Positions 1 to 8,308 of a stretch of 64,000 bases of DNA are shown piece by piece. A program made the position numbers and the translations under genes. The DNA is from Acidaminobacterium chupaoyuni (GTDB lineage Bacteria > Bacillota > Clostridia > Oscillospirales > Butyricicoccaceae). Location: the NCBI GenBank assembly GCA_047936785.1, contig CP176394.1. One strand, 5' to 3'. Each line of letters begins with the position of its first letter. The first letter of the stretch is position 1. The notes beneath the pieces were generated by a model. The model was not told the DNA's origin and ran no database searches. It saw only the letters and a list, made by a program, of their open reading frames with translations.

Positions 1-339
1 TTTGCCCGGCAGGCCGCCGGGGGTATAGGCATCCTTGGCGCGCCGTTTTTTGGCCACGCTGTAATGGGCCACCATGGAATCGATGTTGCCCGCGTTGATG
101 AGCGCCGCATATCTGGGGCGGCCCATGGCAAGAAAATCATCGGTATTCTGATAATCGGGCTGGGAAAGAATGGCCACGCGAAACCCCGCTTTTTCAAGCA
201 CGCGGGAAATCACGGCTGTGCCAAACGAGGGGTGATCCACATAGGCATCCCCCGTAATCAGCAAAAAATCATAATAATACCAGCCGCGCCGGTGCATATC
301 TTCTTTTGAAATCGGCAAAAACTCAAATTCTTCCGCCAT
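1..339 (-). CDS. YgiQ-family radical SAM protein (UPF0313), N-terminal fragment
   Basis: The reading frame begins at ATG 339 and runs off the left edge, so 113 codons are visible. The start region MAEEFEFLPIS, then RGWYYYDFLLITGDAYVDHP and a later NAGNIDSMVAHYS stretch, match the N-terminal part of YgiQ-type radical SAM proteins. The radical SAM cysteine cluster of this family lies further downstream and is not in view. An AAGGGG ribosome site sits just upstream. It follows the flavin reductase-like gene on the same strand by 33 bases, so the two are probably co-transcribed. The substrate of YgiQ proteins is not established. Confidence 0.85.
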   Translation of the reverse strand, partial: MAEEFEFLPISKEDMHRRGWYYYDFLLITGDAYVDHPSFGTAVISRVLEKAGFRVAILSQPDYQNTDDFLAMGRPRYAALINAGNIDSMVAHYSVAKKRRAKDAYTPGGLPGK

Positions 340-372
340 AGTTTCCCCTTCCCGATGGCCGCCCGCGGGCGG

Positions 373-879
373 TTATTCTTTCACATAAACGCCGATGATC
401 TCGCCGGTATAGACCCGGTGATAATCGCCGTTCTGATAAAACTGTTCCCGATATTCCTGCGGAATTTTTTCCGCTTTCAGGTCTTCTTCATACATCTTTT
501 TGCAAACCAGAACCGTTTGGGCTTCTTCGAACATGGGATAACCGTCAACAAACACGGGGGTCAGCCCGCTTTGATGCATTTTATCCATATCGCGGCCCGA
601 TTTGCTGCCCAGCACACCCAAAGCCTTGGGGCGCGGGCTGCCGAAAAACGCAACGGTGAAGCATTCGTTTTCTTCGGTGAACCGGTAAGTATAGCGGCTG
701 GGGCGCACATATGCCGTGAACGCCGGCTTGTTCCACAGGTCGCCCATGGTTCCCCACCCGATGGTCATGGTGTTAAACTTCTCGGGCGTGCCCGCTGTTA
801 ACAGGGCCGCCTGTTTTTCGATCATTTCAAAAGGATTGCCCGGCATTTCGTGCGCGTTGATTTTTTTGAATCCCATCAT
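373..879 (-). CDS. Flavin reductase-like (FMN-binding split barrel) protein
   Basis: This 168-residue protein resembles the flavin reductase-like family, which binds FMN in a split beta-barrel. Typical features are the TIGWGTMGDLWNKP segment near residue 40, the RPSRYTYRF segment near residue 60 and FTVAFFGS near residue 75. The size fits the family. Two ATGs (879 and 876) follow an AGGAGG site, and either could be used. It lies between ftsK and the YgiQ-like gene, all on the minus strand. The physiological substrate cannot be deduced. Many clostridial members are small FMN proteins of unknown role. Confidence 0.8.
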   Translation of the reverse strand: MMGFKKINAHEMPGNPFEMIEKQAALLTAGTPEKFNTMTIGWGTMGDLWNKPAFTAYVRPSRYTYRFTEENECFTVAFFGSPRPKALGVLGSKSGRDMDKMHQSGLTPVFVDGYPMFEEAQTVLVCKKMYEEDLKAEKIPQEYREQFYQNGDYHRVYTGEIIGVYVKE

Positions 880-964
880 TGATTCCTCCTGTTTGAAAAT
901 AAACGGATGTTTTATTCAAAACGATGGTTTGCAAAACCTTCTTCACAAGCCACGCTTTGCGCTG

Positions 965-3691
965 TTATAAGTCTTGCTGGCGCATGACCATTTCGCGCCA
1001 TTCTTCGCGGGTGATCAGCAGCTGGCGGGGTTTGGAACCTTCATATCCGCCCACAATGCCGCGCGCTTCCATTTCATCGATCAGCCGCGCCGCGCGGGCA
1101 TAACCCAGCTTCAAACGCCGCTGCAGCATGGAAACCGAAGCCTGCCCCGTTTCCACCACCACTTCGATGGCTTTGGGCATCAGCTCGTCTTCGGCGTCGT
1201 CGCTTTCGCCGGCGTCACCGCCGCTGCCGCCGTTCTGGGCGTTTTCAGCCTGCTTTTCGATATGTTCCATCACTTCTTCGGAATAATCGGCTTTGCCTGT
1301 TTTCTTGATGAATTCCACCACGCTTTCGATTTCGGCGGTGGTGATAAAGCAGCCCTGCACACGCAAAGGCTTCGGCGCGCCCAACGGGTTATAAAGCATA
1401 TCGCCGCGCCCCAGCAGTTTTTCAGCGCCGGTGGCATCCAGAATAATGCGCGATTCGATCTGCGACGCCACGGCAAAGCTGATGCGCGAGGGGATGTTGG
1501 CTTTCATGATGCCCGTGATGACATCGGCCGAAGGGCGCTGGGTGGCGATGATCAGATGCATTCCCGCGGCGCGGGCCATTTGGGCAATGCGCACGATGGC
1601 GTTTTCCACATCGCTTGCGGCCACGAACATCAAATCGGCCAGCTCGTCGATAACGATGACGATCTGGGGCAGCTTTTTCCCGTTTTCCTGTTTGATGATC
1701 TCTTCGTTATAAGCTTCCAGATCGCGGACATTCAGTTCTGAAAACAGCTTATAGCGGCGCATCATTTCGGTGACCGCCCAGTTCAGCGCGCCCGAAGCTT
1801 TGCGCGGGTCGGTAACAACGGGGATCAGCAGATGCGGGATGCCGTTATAGACCCCCAGTTCGATCATTTTCGGATCGACCATGATCAGGCGAACTTCTTC
1901 GGGGGTGGATTTATAGATCAGGCTGATGAGCAGCGAGTTGATGCAGACGGATTTGCCGGAACCGGTGGTGCCGGCGATGAGCATATGCGGCATTTTTTTG
2001 ATATCGCCCACCACATTTTTGCCCGTGATATCTTTGCCCACGGCGAAACTGATGCGCGATTTGCTGTTTTTGAATTCGGGGGAATCGATGATCTCGCGGA
2101 TGCTCACCAGCTGAACGGTGGAATTGGGCACTTCGATGCCCACCGCCAGCTTATCGGGGATGGTGGCGATGCGCACGCTGGCCGCGCCCAGCGACAGGGC
2201 GATATCATCGGATAAATTGGTCACGCGGCTGAATTTTGTGCCGCGCTTGAGCTGCACTTCATAACGGGTGACCGTGGGCCCGCGGGTGATATCCACCAGT
2301 GTGGCCTCGATGCCGAAGCTTTTCAAGGTATCCAGCAGACGGGCGGAATTTTCGGCAAGCTCGGCGCTGTAATCGACCTCGGCGTTGGTGTTGCGGTTGA
2401 GCAGGCTGTAGGGCGGGTATAAATAAGTATCCTTCGGCATGCTTTCCAGAGCGCTTTCCAGCGCTTTCTGGGTGGCGGCGGCCGCTTCTTCATCCGGTGC
2501 ATCCCATTCGGGGGGCTGGGGCGCTTCTTCGCCGGCGCCGGTCTGTTCCGCCGCCGGGGCAAAGGCTGCCTGCTGCGGGGCATCCTGGGCCTGTTCTTCG
2601 GGTTTTTCTTCCCACGGGGGGCGATCGGCCGGTTCCTGCGCCGCCGGCGCCTGTGTGGCCGGCTGTTCTTCCTGCTGCGGTTCTTCCGGCGCTTCCTGCG
2701 CCCGGGCAGCCTGTTCTTCCTGCATCCTGCGGGCGGCGAATTCCTGAGCCCTTCTCACCGCCGGTGAAACCACGGGCAAAATCTCGCCCTCGGTTTCGGG
2801 CAGCACAGGTTCGGGGGAAGCGTTGCGGCGGATGGGTTCCGCCACGGTAAATGCAGGCTTCTGCTCCTGATGCTCCACGCCCATCACCTGGGCAGGGGTT
2901 TTAACATTCGGCGGGGCGATATTGATCTTTTCGCCCTTCAAGCCCTCTTTTTCGGGCGAAACATCTTCCAGCGGAATATCGATGGGCCTTTTCTTGGGGA
3001 AGATCCCTTCAAGCATGGGCTTTCTGGGGGGGATCTGCGCCTTCGTCTGCGGCTCGGGTTTGCTTTCGGCAGGTTCTTCTTCGGGTTCGGGCGGCATGCT
3101 GCGCACCCTGTCGATCATCATGGAAAGGCTGGTGTTGCCCGCCACCATCACGCAGCAGGCCATCGACACAAACAAGATCACCATTGCGCCCGCGCCTGAA
3201 AACGCGGCGTGCAAAAGAATGCCCAGCCCGCCCGCGATCAAGCCGCCGGATTGACCCGCGGCCCCCAGCACGGCCAAACGCTGAACGCCTTTCAGGCTGC
3301 GCTCAAAGGTTTCGGCGCAAAACAGCACATGCCCCGCGGCGCCCCATAAAATGGGCAGCAGCAAAAGGCAGGTCACCCGCAGACGGATCTTGCCCTTGCG
3401 CCGAGCGATCATCAGCAGACCCGCCAAAAACAGGCAGACCGCCAGCGCATAAACGCCCGAACCCACGACGCCGCGAACGGCTTTGCGCAGCCACACCAGC
3501 AAAAAGCCGTTGCCGCTGAACAGCGCCAGCAGCAAAAGAATGGCCGCCACGATCAGCGCCGCACCTGTCCATTCGCGGCGCACCGCCATCTGCTGCTGGG
3601 CGGCTTTTTTCTTCTGCGCCGCAGAAGAGCGTTTGGGCGTATTCTTTTTTGTTGTTCCCGAAGATTGCCTTGGTTTCTGTGCGGTTGCCAA
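965..3691 (-). CDS. ftsK: DNA translocase FtsK/SpoIIIE family
   Basis: This is a 908-residue membrane-anchored DNA pump that moves chromosomal DNA through the closing septum at division or sporulation. About four membrane segments lie in residues 40-200. They are followed by a long Pro/Glu/Ala-rich linker to about 425 and then the motor. Walker A (GTTGSGKS) is near residue 575 and Walker B (VIVIDELADLM) near 682. A winged-helix gamma domain near 825-895 would read KOPS/SRS-type polar sequences. The start is TTG at 3691, preceded by AGGTGA six bases away. In Bacillus this gene follows tepA-ylzJ, exactly as here. A terminator at 3965-4005 separates it from ylzJ, so it likely has its own promoter. 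Confidence 0.96.
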   Translation of the reverse strand: MATAQKPRQSSGTTKKNTPKRSSAAQKKKAAQQQMAVRREWTGAALIVAAILLLLALFSGNGFLLVWLRKAVRGVVGSGVYALAVCLFLAGLLMIARRKGKIRLRVTCLLLLPILWGAAGHVLFCAETFERSLKGVQRLAVLGAAGQSGGLIAGGLGILLHAAFSGAGAMVILFVSMACCVMVAGNTSLSMMIDRVRSMPPEPEEEPAESKPEPQTKAQIPPRKPMLEGIFPKKRPIDIPLEDVSPEKEGLKGEKINIAPPNVKTPAQVMGVEHQEQKPAFTVAEPIRRNASPEPVLPETEGEILPVVSPAVRRAQEFAARRMQEEQAARAQEAPEEPQQEEQPATQAPAAQEPADRPPWEEKPEEQAQDAPQQAAFAPAAEQTGAGEEAPQPPEWDAPDEEAAAATQKALESALESMPKDTYLYPPYSLLNRNTNAEVDYSAELAENSARLLDTLKSFGIEATLVDITRGPTVTRYEVQLKRGTKFSRVTNLSDDIALSLGAASVRIATIPDKLAVGIEVPNSTVQLVSIREIIDSPEFKNSKSRISFAVGKDITGKNVVGDIKKMPHMLIAGTTGSGKSVCINSLLISLIYKSTPEEVRLIMVDPKMIELGVYNGIPHLLIPVVTDPRKASGALNWAVTEMMRRYKLFSELNVRDLEAYNEEIIKQENGKKLPQIVIVIDELADLMFVAASDVENAIVRIAQMARAAGMHLIIATQRPSADVITGIMKANIPSRISFAVASQIESRIILDATGAEKLLGRGDMLYNPLGAPKPLRVQGCFITTAEIESVVEFIKKTGKADYSEEVMEHIEKQAENAQNGGSGGDAGESDDAEDELMPKAIEVVVETGQASVSMLQRRLKLGYARAARLIDEMEARGIVGGYEGSKPRQLLITREEWREMVMRQQDL

Positions 3692-3789
3692 AATCGATCA
3701 CCTATATCCTTTTCACCCTGTAGATCGGGCGGTTTTTAAGCGTTATGCGTTTTTTCTGCCGCGAATGCAAAGCATGAAAAGCAGAAAGC

Positions 3790-3849
3790 GGCCGTCGCCG
3801 CAGGCGGGCCGTGAAATCAATATCATAGCTGCATAACAGTTATGATATC
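3790..3849. repeat. Dispersed palindromic intergenic repeat, copy 1
   Basis: About 60 bases: a GC-rich head (CGCCGCAGGCGGGCCGTG) followed by an AT-rich hairpin in which ATATCATA and TATGATAT pair around GCTGCATAACAG. It closely matches copy 2 at 3879 and partly matches copy 3 at 51894. No ORF is associated with it. Confidence 0.8.
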
Positions 3850-3878
3850 GTGAATGCGAAGCATAAATGATATCATAT

Positions 3879-3940
3879 GGCCGTCGCCGTAGGCGGGCCG
3901 TGAAATTGATATAATAACTGCATAGCAGTTATTATATCAT
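3879..3940. repeat. Dispersed palindromic intergenic repeat, copy 2
   Basis: Same layout as copy 1, with the head CGCCGTAGGCGGGCCGTG and a perfect AT-rich hairpin ATATAATAACTGC / GCAGTTATTATAT with an ATA loop. The 29 bases between copies 1 and 2 carry two further TGATATC half-sites. The 323-base gap 3692-4014 holds only these repeats and the terminator at 3965-4005. Confidence 0.8.
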
Positions 3941-3964
3941 ATCCTCCCTTTGGTTTCCAGTGTA

Positions 3965-4005
3965 TTAAAACGGGGAAACGGCAGTTTTTCTGCCGTTTCC
4001 CCGTT
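3965..4005 (-). terminator. Intrinsic terminator after ylzJ
   Basis: A perfect 16-bp stem (AACGGGGAAACGGCAG and its complement, 3969-3984 / 3990-4005) with a five-base loop is followed on the minus strand by TTTT. It closes the ECF-S/prfA/ppa/sua5-coaE/tepA/ylzJ unit before ftsK. Confidence 0.85.
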
Positions 4006-4014
4006 CTTCTCTGC

Positions 4015-4182
4015 TTATAAGTTCAAATAATCTTTCAGACAGGTGGAATAGATCCTGCCATAGCGTTTTCGCCCCTGCGCGTCGCATAAGATTTCTGCCG
4101 GCGAAGACCCCACGCTTCCCCATTGCACCTCAATTTCTTCCGTCGGGAAGATCTGTTCCATGGGAACGATCGTGTGAAGCAT
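4015..4182 (-). CDS. ylzJ: YlzJ-like small protein
   Basis: A 55-residue protein starting MLHTIVPMEQIFPTEE at ATG 4182, after a GGAGGAAAAGAAGG-type ribosome site at 4183-4197. It resembles Bacillus YlzJ, whose N-terminus (MILYTMMP...) has the same Tyr/His-Thr-Met/Val-Pro plus phenylalanine pattern and which sits between tepA and the spoIIIE/ftsK gene. Position and length agree. Its first 53 bases overlap the 3' end of tepA in another frame, which points to translational coupling. Function is unknown in the family. The identification rests on synteny as much as on sequence. Confidence 0.72.
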   Translation of the reverse strand: MLHTIVPMEQIFPTEEIEVQWGSVGSSPAEILCDAQGRKRYGRIYSTCLKDYLNL

Positions 4183-4900
4183 CCTTCTTTTCCTCCTCGA
4201 TCATTTGATGCAGGCAGGAAAGCGCATCATGCAGGCTGCCCAGTTCATCGATCAGCCCCAGTTTCACCGCTTCTCTGCCATAAACAATGCTGCCCACATC
4301 GTTGAGCAGCTGGCCGTTTTCCATCATCAGGCGGCGGAAATCTTCTTCTTTGATATGGCTGTTGGCCACCACGAAATCGGTGATGCGGTCTTGGATCTTT
4401 TCGAAATAGGTCATCGTTTGGGGAACGCCGAGAACCGTTCCCGTCATGCGCACGGGATGGATGGTCATTGAGGCCGTTGGCGCAATGAACGACCGCCGCG
4501 ACGCCACCGCCAGCGGCACGCCGATGGAATGGCCGCCGCCCAGAACCAGCGAAACGGTGGGCTTTTTCATGCCGGCGATCAGTTCCGCGATGGCAAGGCC
4601 GGCTTCCACATCGCCGCCCACGGTGTTGAGCAAGATCAGAAGGCCGTCGATCTCTTCGCTTTCTTCGATGGCGGCCAGCTGCGGCATCACATGTTCATAT
4701 TTGGTGGTTTTATTTTGCGGCGGCAGCAGCATATGCCCTTCCACCTGGCCCACGATGGTCAGGCAGTGCACAGAATCTTTTTTGCCTTTTGCCGTCACCG
4801 ACCCCAGTTCTCTGATCCCGTCTACGGAATCATCTTTTTTGAGTTCCTGCTGATCTTCTGTGTTTTCATCATATTGTGTTTCGTTTTCGTTTTGATTCAA
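4130..4900 (-). CDS. tepA: ClpP-class protease, TepA (translocation-enhancing protein) family
   Basis: This 256-residue protein of the ClpP/crotonase fold matches Bacillus TepA. It has GQVEGH..LPPQNKTTKYEH at residues 51-70, LLILLNTVGGDVEAG at 87-101, the nucleophile Ser125 in GGGHSIGVP and a likely catalytic His148 in TIHPVRMTG. TepA is a cytosolic peptidase linked to protein secretion and sporulation. The acidic N-terminus (residues 1-27) is poorly conserved. The start is TTG at 4900. Its ribosome site (AGGGG) and the start codon lie inside an intrinsic terminator structure, described at 4899-4936. The 3' end overlaps ylzJ. Confidence 0.9.
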   Translation of the reverse strand: MNQNENETQYDENTEDQQELKKDDSVDGIRELGSVTAKGKKDSVHCLTIVGQVEGHMLLPPQNKTTKYEHVMPQLAAIEESEEIDGLLILLNTVGGDVEAGLAIAELIAGMKKPTVSLVLGGGHSIGVPLAVASRRSFIAPTASMTIHPVRMTGTVLGVPQTMTYFEKIQDRITDFVVANSHIKEEDFRRLMMENGQLLNDVGSIVYGREAVKLGLIDELGSLHDALSCLHQMIEEEKKDASHDRSHGTDLPDGRN

Positions 4901-4936
4901 AAAAACACCCCTGAGCTAAGAATGCCCAGAGGTGTT
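4899..4936 (-). terminator. Terminator/attenuator hairpin overlapping the tepA ribosome-binding site and start codon
   Basis: On the minus strand a 13-bp stem (4924-4936 pairs with 4904-4916, two G-U pairs, seven-base loop) is followed by seven Ts. The TTG start codon of tepA (4900-4898) sits at the end of this T-run, and the AGGGG ribosome site is in the 3' arm. It lies 16 bases after the sua5-coaE stop codon. It should both reduce read-through and hide the tepA start. Confidence 0.75.
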
Positions 4937-4951
4937 GAAATTTATTCAGCC

Positions 4952-6580
4952 TTATTCGGCCGGCGCGTGATCGGGGCGCATGGCCGCCGCCAATTTTTCG
5001 CGCAATTCTTCTTTTGTGCCCGTGTTATGCAGCAAAATTTCGCAGCGCTGGGCGTAATAATCTTCCTGCGGCTGGTTCATCAGCCGGCGGCGCGCTTTTT
5101 CCACCGCCACGCCGTCGCGCGAAATAATGCGGTCGATGGCGCGTTCCGGTTCCGCCGTAACGCCGATCACATAATCGCAAAGGCGATCTAACCCGCTTTG
5201 ATAAAGCAGCGGCACATCCAAAACCAGTTTTTTGCAGCCCATTTCTGCCAGCACGCGAATGCGGCGGCGCAGTTCGCGCATCACCGAAGGATGGGTCAGG
5301 GCGTTGAGCGTTTCCAGCGAAGCTTCATCGCCAAACACATCTTCACCCAGAACTTCGCGGCTGACTTTGCCGTTCTGCACACAGCCGGGGAAAGCATCGG
5401 CCAGGCGGTTGATCAGGCTGCGGTCGTTTTCCAGCAGCTGATGATAGACCAGATCCGCATCCAGCGAAGCCCAGCCGCTTTCGCGCAGCAGCGCGCTGAC
5501 CGTCGATTTTCCGCTGCCGGAAGAACCGGTCACACCCACCACGATATAATCGGCGGAAGGCTGCAAATGAAACCCCGCCGCCTTTTTGATGCGGTTGGAA
5601 ACCGCGAACCCTTCGCCGAAGGGGCGCGGCGCCTGCGCCAGAATGCGTTTGCAGGGGGTATGGTCAAAGGCGCGCAGCGCTGAAAAAAGCTCTTGCGCCT
5701 GGGCCTGTTTATCCCAGCTGAGGCCGTAAGAAAGCACTGTGCGTCTGCCGTTTGAAAATCTGCCGCGATATTCTTCAAAGCATAACACGCCGTCGCCCGG
5801 CTGAAGGCTGTGTGAAATGGCCTCTGCCGAAGCTTCCGGCGCACCGCCGAACAGCAGCACGGGGGCCTGCGGCGCATAATGGCGATATTTCATGCCCGGC
5901 GCGCGCACTTTTTCGCCCGGCTTCGGTTCGGAATAGACCGCCTGATCCACCACCACTTCGCCCAGAACCGCCTGAAGCTGTTCGCGGGTGATGCCGCCGG
6001 GGCGCAAAATTCTGGGGGGATCCGCCACCATATCCACCACGGTGGATTCTACGCCCACCGCGCATTCGCCGCCATCGAGGATGGCATCGATCTTGCCCTG
6101 CATATCTTCTTTGACATGCTGGGCCGTGGTGGGGCTGGGTTTGCCCGAGGTATTCGCCGAAGGCGCCGCCAGCGGCACGCCTGCCGCGCGGATGACCGCC
6201 AGCGCGGCGGGATGGCAGGGCATGCGAATGCCGACGGTATCCAGCCCTGTTGAAACTTCCTGCGGGATCTTATCGCTTTTTTTGAAAATCATGGTCAGCG
6301 GGCCGGGCCAGCAATGTTTGGCCAGCAGCCGCGCCTTTTCGGGAACGGTTTCCACCAAAGGTTCCAGTTCTTCCATCGAAGAAATGTGAACGATCAACGG
6401 GTTATCCTGCGGGCGACCCTTGGCTTCGAATATTTTTTTCACCGCTTCTCCATCAAGCGCGTTGGCCGCAAGGCCGTAAACCGTTTCCGTTGGCACGGCC
6501 ACAAGGCCGCCCCGCCGCAGGATCTCGCCGGCTTGCTCCACATCTTCTTGTTTTTGCGCAGATAAAAATAAAGTATTCAT
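4952..6580 (-). CDS. Fused L-threonylcarbamoyladenylate synthase (Sua5/YwlC) and dephospho-CoA kinase (CoaE)
   Basis: One uninterrupted 542-residue frame joins two enzymes. Residues 1-340 are a full Sua5-type TsaC2 protein, which makes threonylcarbamoyl-AMP for tRNA t6A37. The signature KGRPQDNPL is at 54-62, SANTSG near 145, and the Sua5-only C-terminal domain is present. From about 345 the protein is CoaE, the last step of CoA synthesis: P-loop GSSGSGKST near 351-360, DADLVYHQLL near 373, and the lid with MNQPQEDYYAQRCE near 510. The ATG at 6580 is chosen over 6601 because AAAGGAG lies seven bases before it. The fusion puts two unrelated ATP-using housekeeping reactions on one chain. Confidence 0.92.
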   Translation of the reverse strand: MNTLFLSAQKQEDVEQAGEILRRGGLVAVPTETVYGLAANALDGEAVKKIFEAKGRPQDNPLIVHISSMEELEPLVETVPEKARLLAKHCWPGPLTMIFKKSDKIPQEVSTGLDTVGIRMPCHPAALAVIRAAGVPLAAPSANTSGKPSPTTAQHVKEDMQGKIDAILDGGECAVGVESTVVDMVADPPRILRPGGITREQLQAVLGEVVVDQAVYSEPKPGEKVRAPGMKYRHYAPQAPVLLFGGAPEASAEAISHSLQPGDGVLCFEEYRGRFSNGRRTVLSYGLSWDKQAQAQELFSALRAFDHTPCKRILAQAPRPFGEGFAVSNRIKKAAGFHLQPSADYIVVGVTGSSGSGKSTVSALLRESGWASLDADLVYHQLLENDRSLINRLADAFPGCVQNGKVSREVLGEDVFGDEASLETLNALTHPSVMRELRRRIRVLAEMGCKKLVLDVPLLYQSGLDRLCDYVIGVTAEPERAIDRIISRDGVAVEKARRRLMNQPQEDYYAQRCEILLHNTGTKEELREKLAAAMRPDHAPAE

Positions 6581-6643
6581 GATCGGGCTCCTTTGCCCCA
6601 CAGTAATATTTTGCCGGGTGATTTTTTGCTGACTGTTCTATAT

Positions 6644-7183
6644 CTATTCCATCAATCCGCAATAATGCCTTTTATAAGTGAGCATCGTGTCGCGGATGAT
6701 CTGCAGCGCCGCTTCACGCCCCAGGGTGTTCGACATTGCGGTTTTCTTATGTTCCAGGCTTTTATAAACTTCGAAGAAATTGCCGATCTCATTTAAGATA
6801 TGAGGGGGCAGCTGGGTCACATCCTGATAATAGTTCCAGGTGGGGTCATGGGTGGGAATGGCGATGATCTTATCATCACATTCATCCCCGTCAAGCATTC
6901 TGACAACGCCGATGGGATAGCATTCGACCATCACCAGCGGATCCAGTGTTTCTGTGCAGAGCACAAGAACATCCAGCGGGTCGCCGTCATCGGCATAGGT
7001 TCTGGGGATAAACCCATAGTTTGCCGGATAGTGGGTGGAGGTATACAAAATGCGATCCAGCTTCAGCAGGCCTGTCTGTTTATCCAGTTCATACTTCTTT
7101 TTGCTGCCGCTGGGGATTTCGATTACCGCCATAAATTTTTCGGGTTTCACTGCTGCCTGATCGATGTCATGCCAAATGTTCAT
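6644..7183 (-). CDS. ppa: Inorganic pyrophosphatase, family I (soluble)
   Basis: A 179-residue family I pyrophosphatase that hydrolyses PPi and pulls biosynthetic reactions forward. The metal-binding signature is ADDGDPLDVLVL (Asp65, Asp66, Asp68 and Asp71). Other marks are the SGSKKKYE stretch at residues 25-32 and YGFIPRTY at 56-63. Length fits bacterial Ppa. Many Clostridia use family II (DHH) or membrane pyrophosphatases instead, so family I is informative about the lineage. It lies 24 bases after prfA in the same operon. Confidence 0.95.
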   Translation of the reverse strand: MNIWHDIDQAAVKPEKFMAVIEIPSGSKKKYELDKQTGLLKLDRILYTSTHYPANYGFIPRTYADDGDPLDVLVLCTETLDPLVMVECYPIGVVRMLDGDECDDKIIAIPTHDPTWNYYQDVTQLPPHILNEIGNFFEVYKSLEHKKTAMSNTLGREAALQIIRDTMLTYKRHYCGLME

Positions 7184-7207
7184 GCCCCATCGCCTTCCTT
7201 TTTATCT

Positions 7208-8278
7208 TTATTCTTGCGTTCCCACGCGCAGGCGTTCCGCTTGGTCGGCCGCCGTGAGAGCGTCAATGATCTCATCCAGATCGCCGTTGAGAACGGCGTC
7301 GAGCTTATGCAGGGTCAGCCCGATGCGATGATCGGTGACACGGCCCTGGGGATAGTTATAGGTTCGAATGCGCTCGCTGCGGTCGCCGGTTCCCACCTGG
7401 CTGCGGCGCTCGCTGGCGCGTTCCTGTTCGGCGGCCATGCGCTGCTGTTCATAAAGCTTCGTGCGCAAAATTTTCATGGCGCGGTCTTTGTTTTTATGCT
7501 GGCTGCGTTCATCCTGACATTCCACCACAAGCCCTGTGGGCAGATGGGTGATGCGGATGGCGGATTCGGTTTTATTGACATGCTGGCCGCCGGCGCCGCC
7601 GCTGCGATAGGTATCGATCTGCAGATCGGTGGGGTTGATCTCGATTTCAACATCTTCGGCTTCGGGCAAAACGGCCACGGTGACCGCCGAAGTGTGGATG
7701 CGCCCCGAAGATTCGGTTTCGGGCACGCGCTGAACACGGTGAGCGCCGCTTTCGAACTTGAAGCGCGACCATGCCCCCACGCCGCGCACTTCAAAGCTGA
7801 TCTCTTTGATGCCGCCCAGCTCGGTTTCGTTGATGTTCAGCACATCGATGGAAAAACGCTTGGTTTCGGCATACATCGAATACATGCGGAACAGGGAATT
7901 TGCAAACAGCGCCGCTTCTTCGCCGCCCACGCCGCCGCGGATCTCAACGATTACATTCTTATCATCATCTTTATCTTTGGGCAGAAGCAGCAGCCGCAGC
8001 TCCTGTTCCAGCCTTGCGATGTTCTCTTTTGCCTCGTCATATTCCAGTTCGGCAAGCTCGCGCATTTCCGCATCATCGCTGTGGGAAAGCTCGGTGGCGT
8101 CTTTCAGGTCGCTCTGCGCTTTTTTCAGCGCGCGAAACGCCGTTACCACGGGCATCAGTTCTTTTTGTTCTTTCAGCAGCTTTGCCGCCGCCTGAGGGTC
8201 ACTGTAAAGATTATTATCCGCCAAAGCGGTTTCGATCTCCGTAAGCCTGTTTTCTACCAGTTCCAGCTTTTCGATCAT
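7208..8278 (-). CDS. prfA: Peptide chain release factor 1
   Basis: A 356-residue class I release factor recognising UAA/UAG. The GGQ motif (SGGAGGQHVNK, near residue 230) places a methylatable glutamine in the peptidyl-transferase centre. The PET tripeptide near residue 188 is the RF1-type codon-recognition element. PrmC, the usual methyltransferase partner, is not adjacent. The gene is 30 bases downstream of the ECF S-component gene and just upstream of ppa, in an operon driven by the promoter at 8866-8894. Confidence 0.97.
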   Translation of the reverse strand: MIEKLELVENRLTEIETALADNNLYSDPQAAAKLLKEQKELMPVVTAFRALKKAQSDLKDATELSHSDDAEMRELAELEYDEAKENIARLEQELRLLLLPKDKDDDKNVIVEIRGGVGGEEAALFANSLFRMYSMYAETKRFSIDVLNINETELGGIKEISFEVRGVGAWSRFKFESGAHRVQRVPETESSGRIHTSAVTVAVLPEAEDVEIEINPTDLQIDTYRSGGAGGQHVNKTESAIRITHLPTGLVVECQDERSQHKNKDRAMKILRTKLYEQQRMAAEQERASERRSQVGTGDRSERIRTYNYPQGRVTDHRIGLTLHKLDAVLNGDLDEIIDALTAADQAERLRVGTQE

Positions 8279-8308
8279 ACTTTTTTCTTTCCTTTATCTT
8301 CAAAAATT

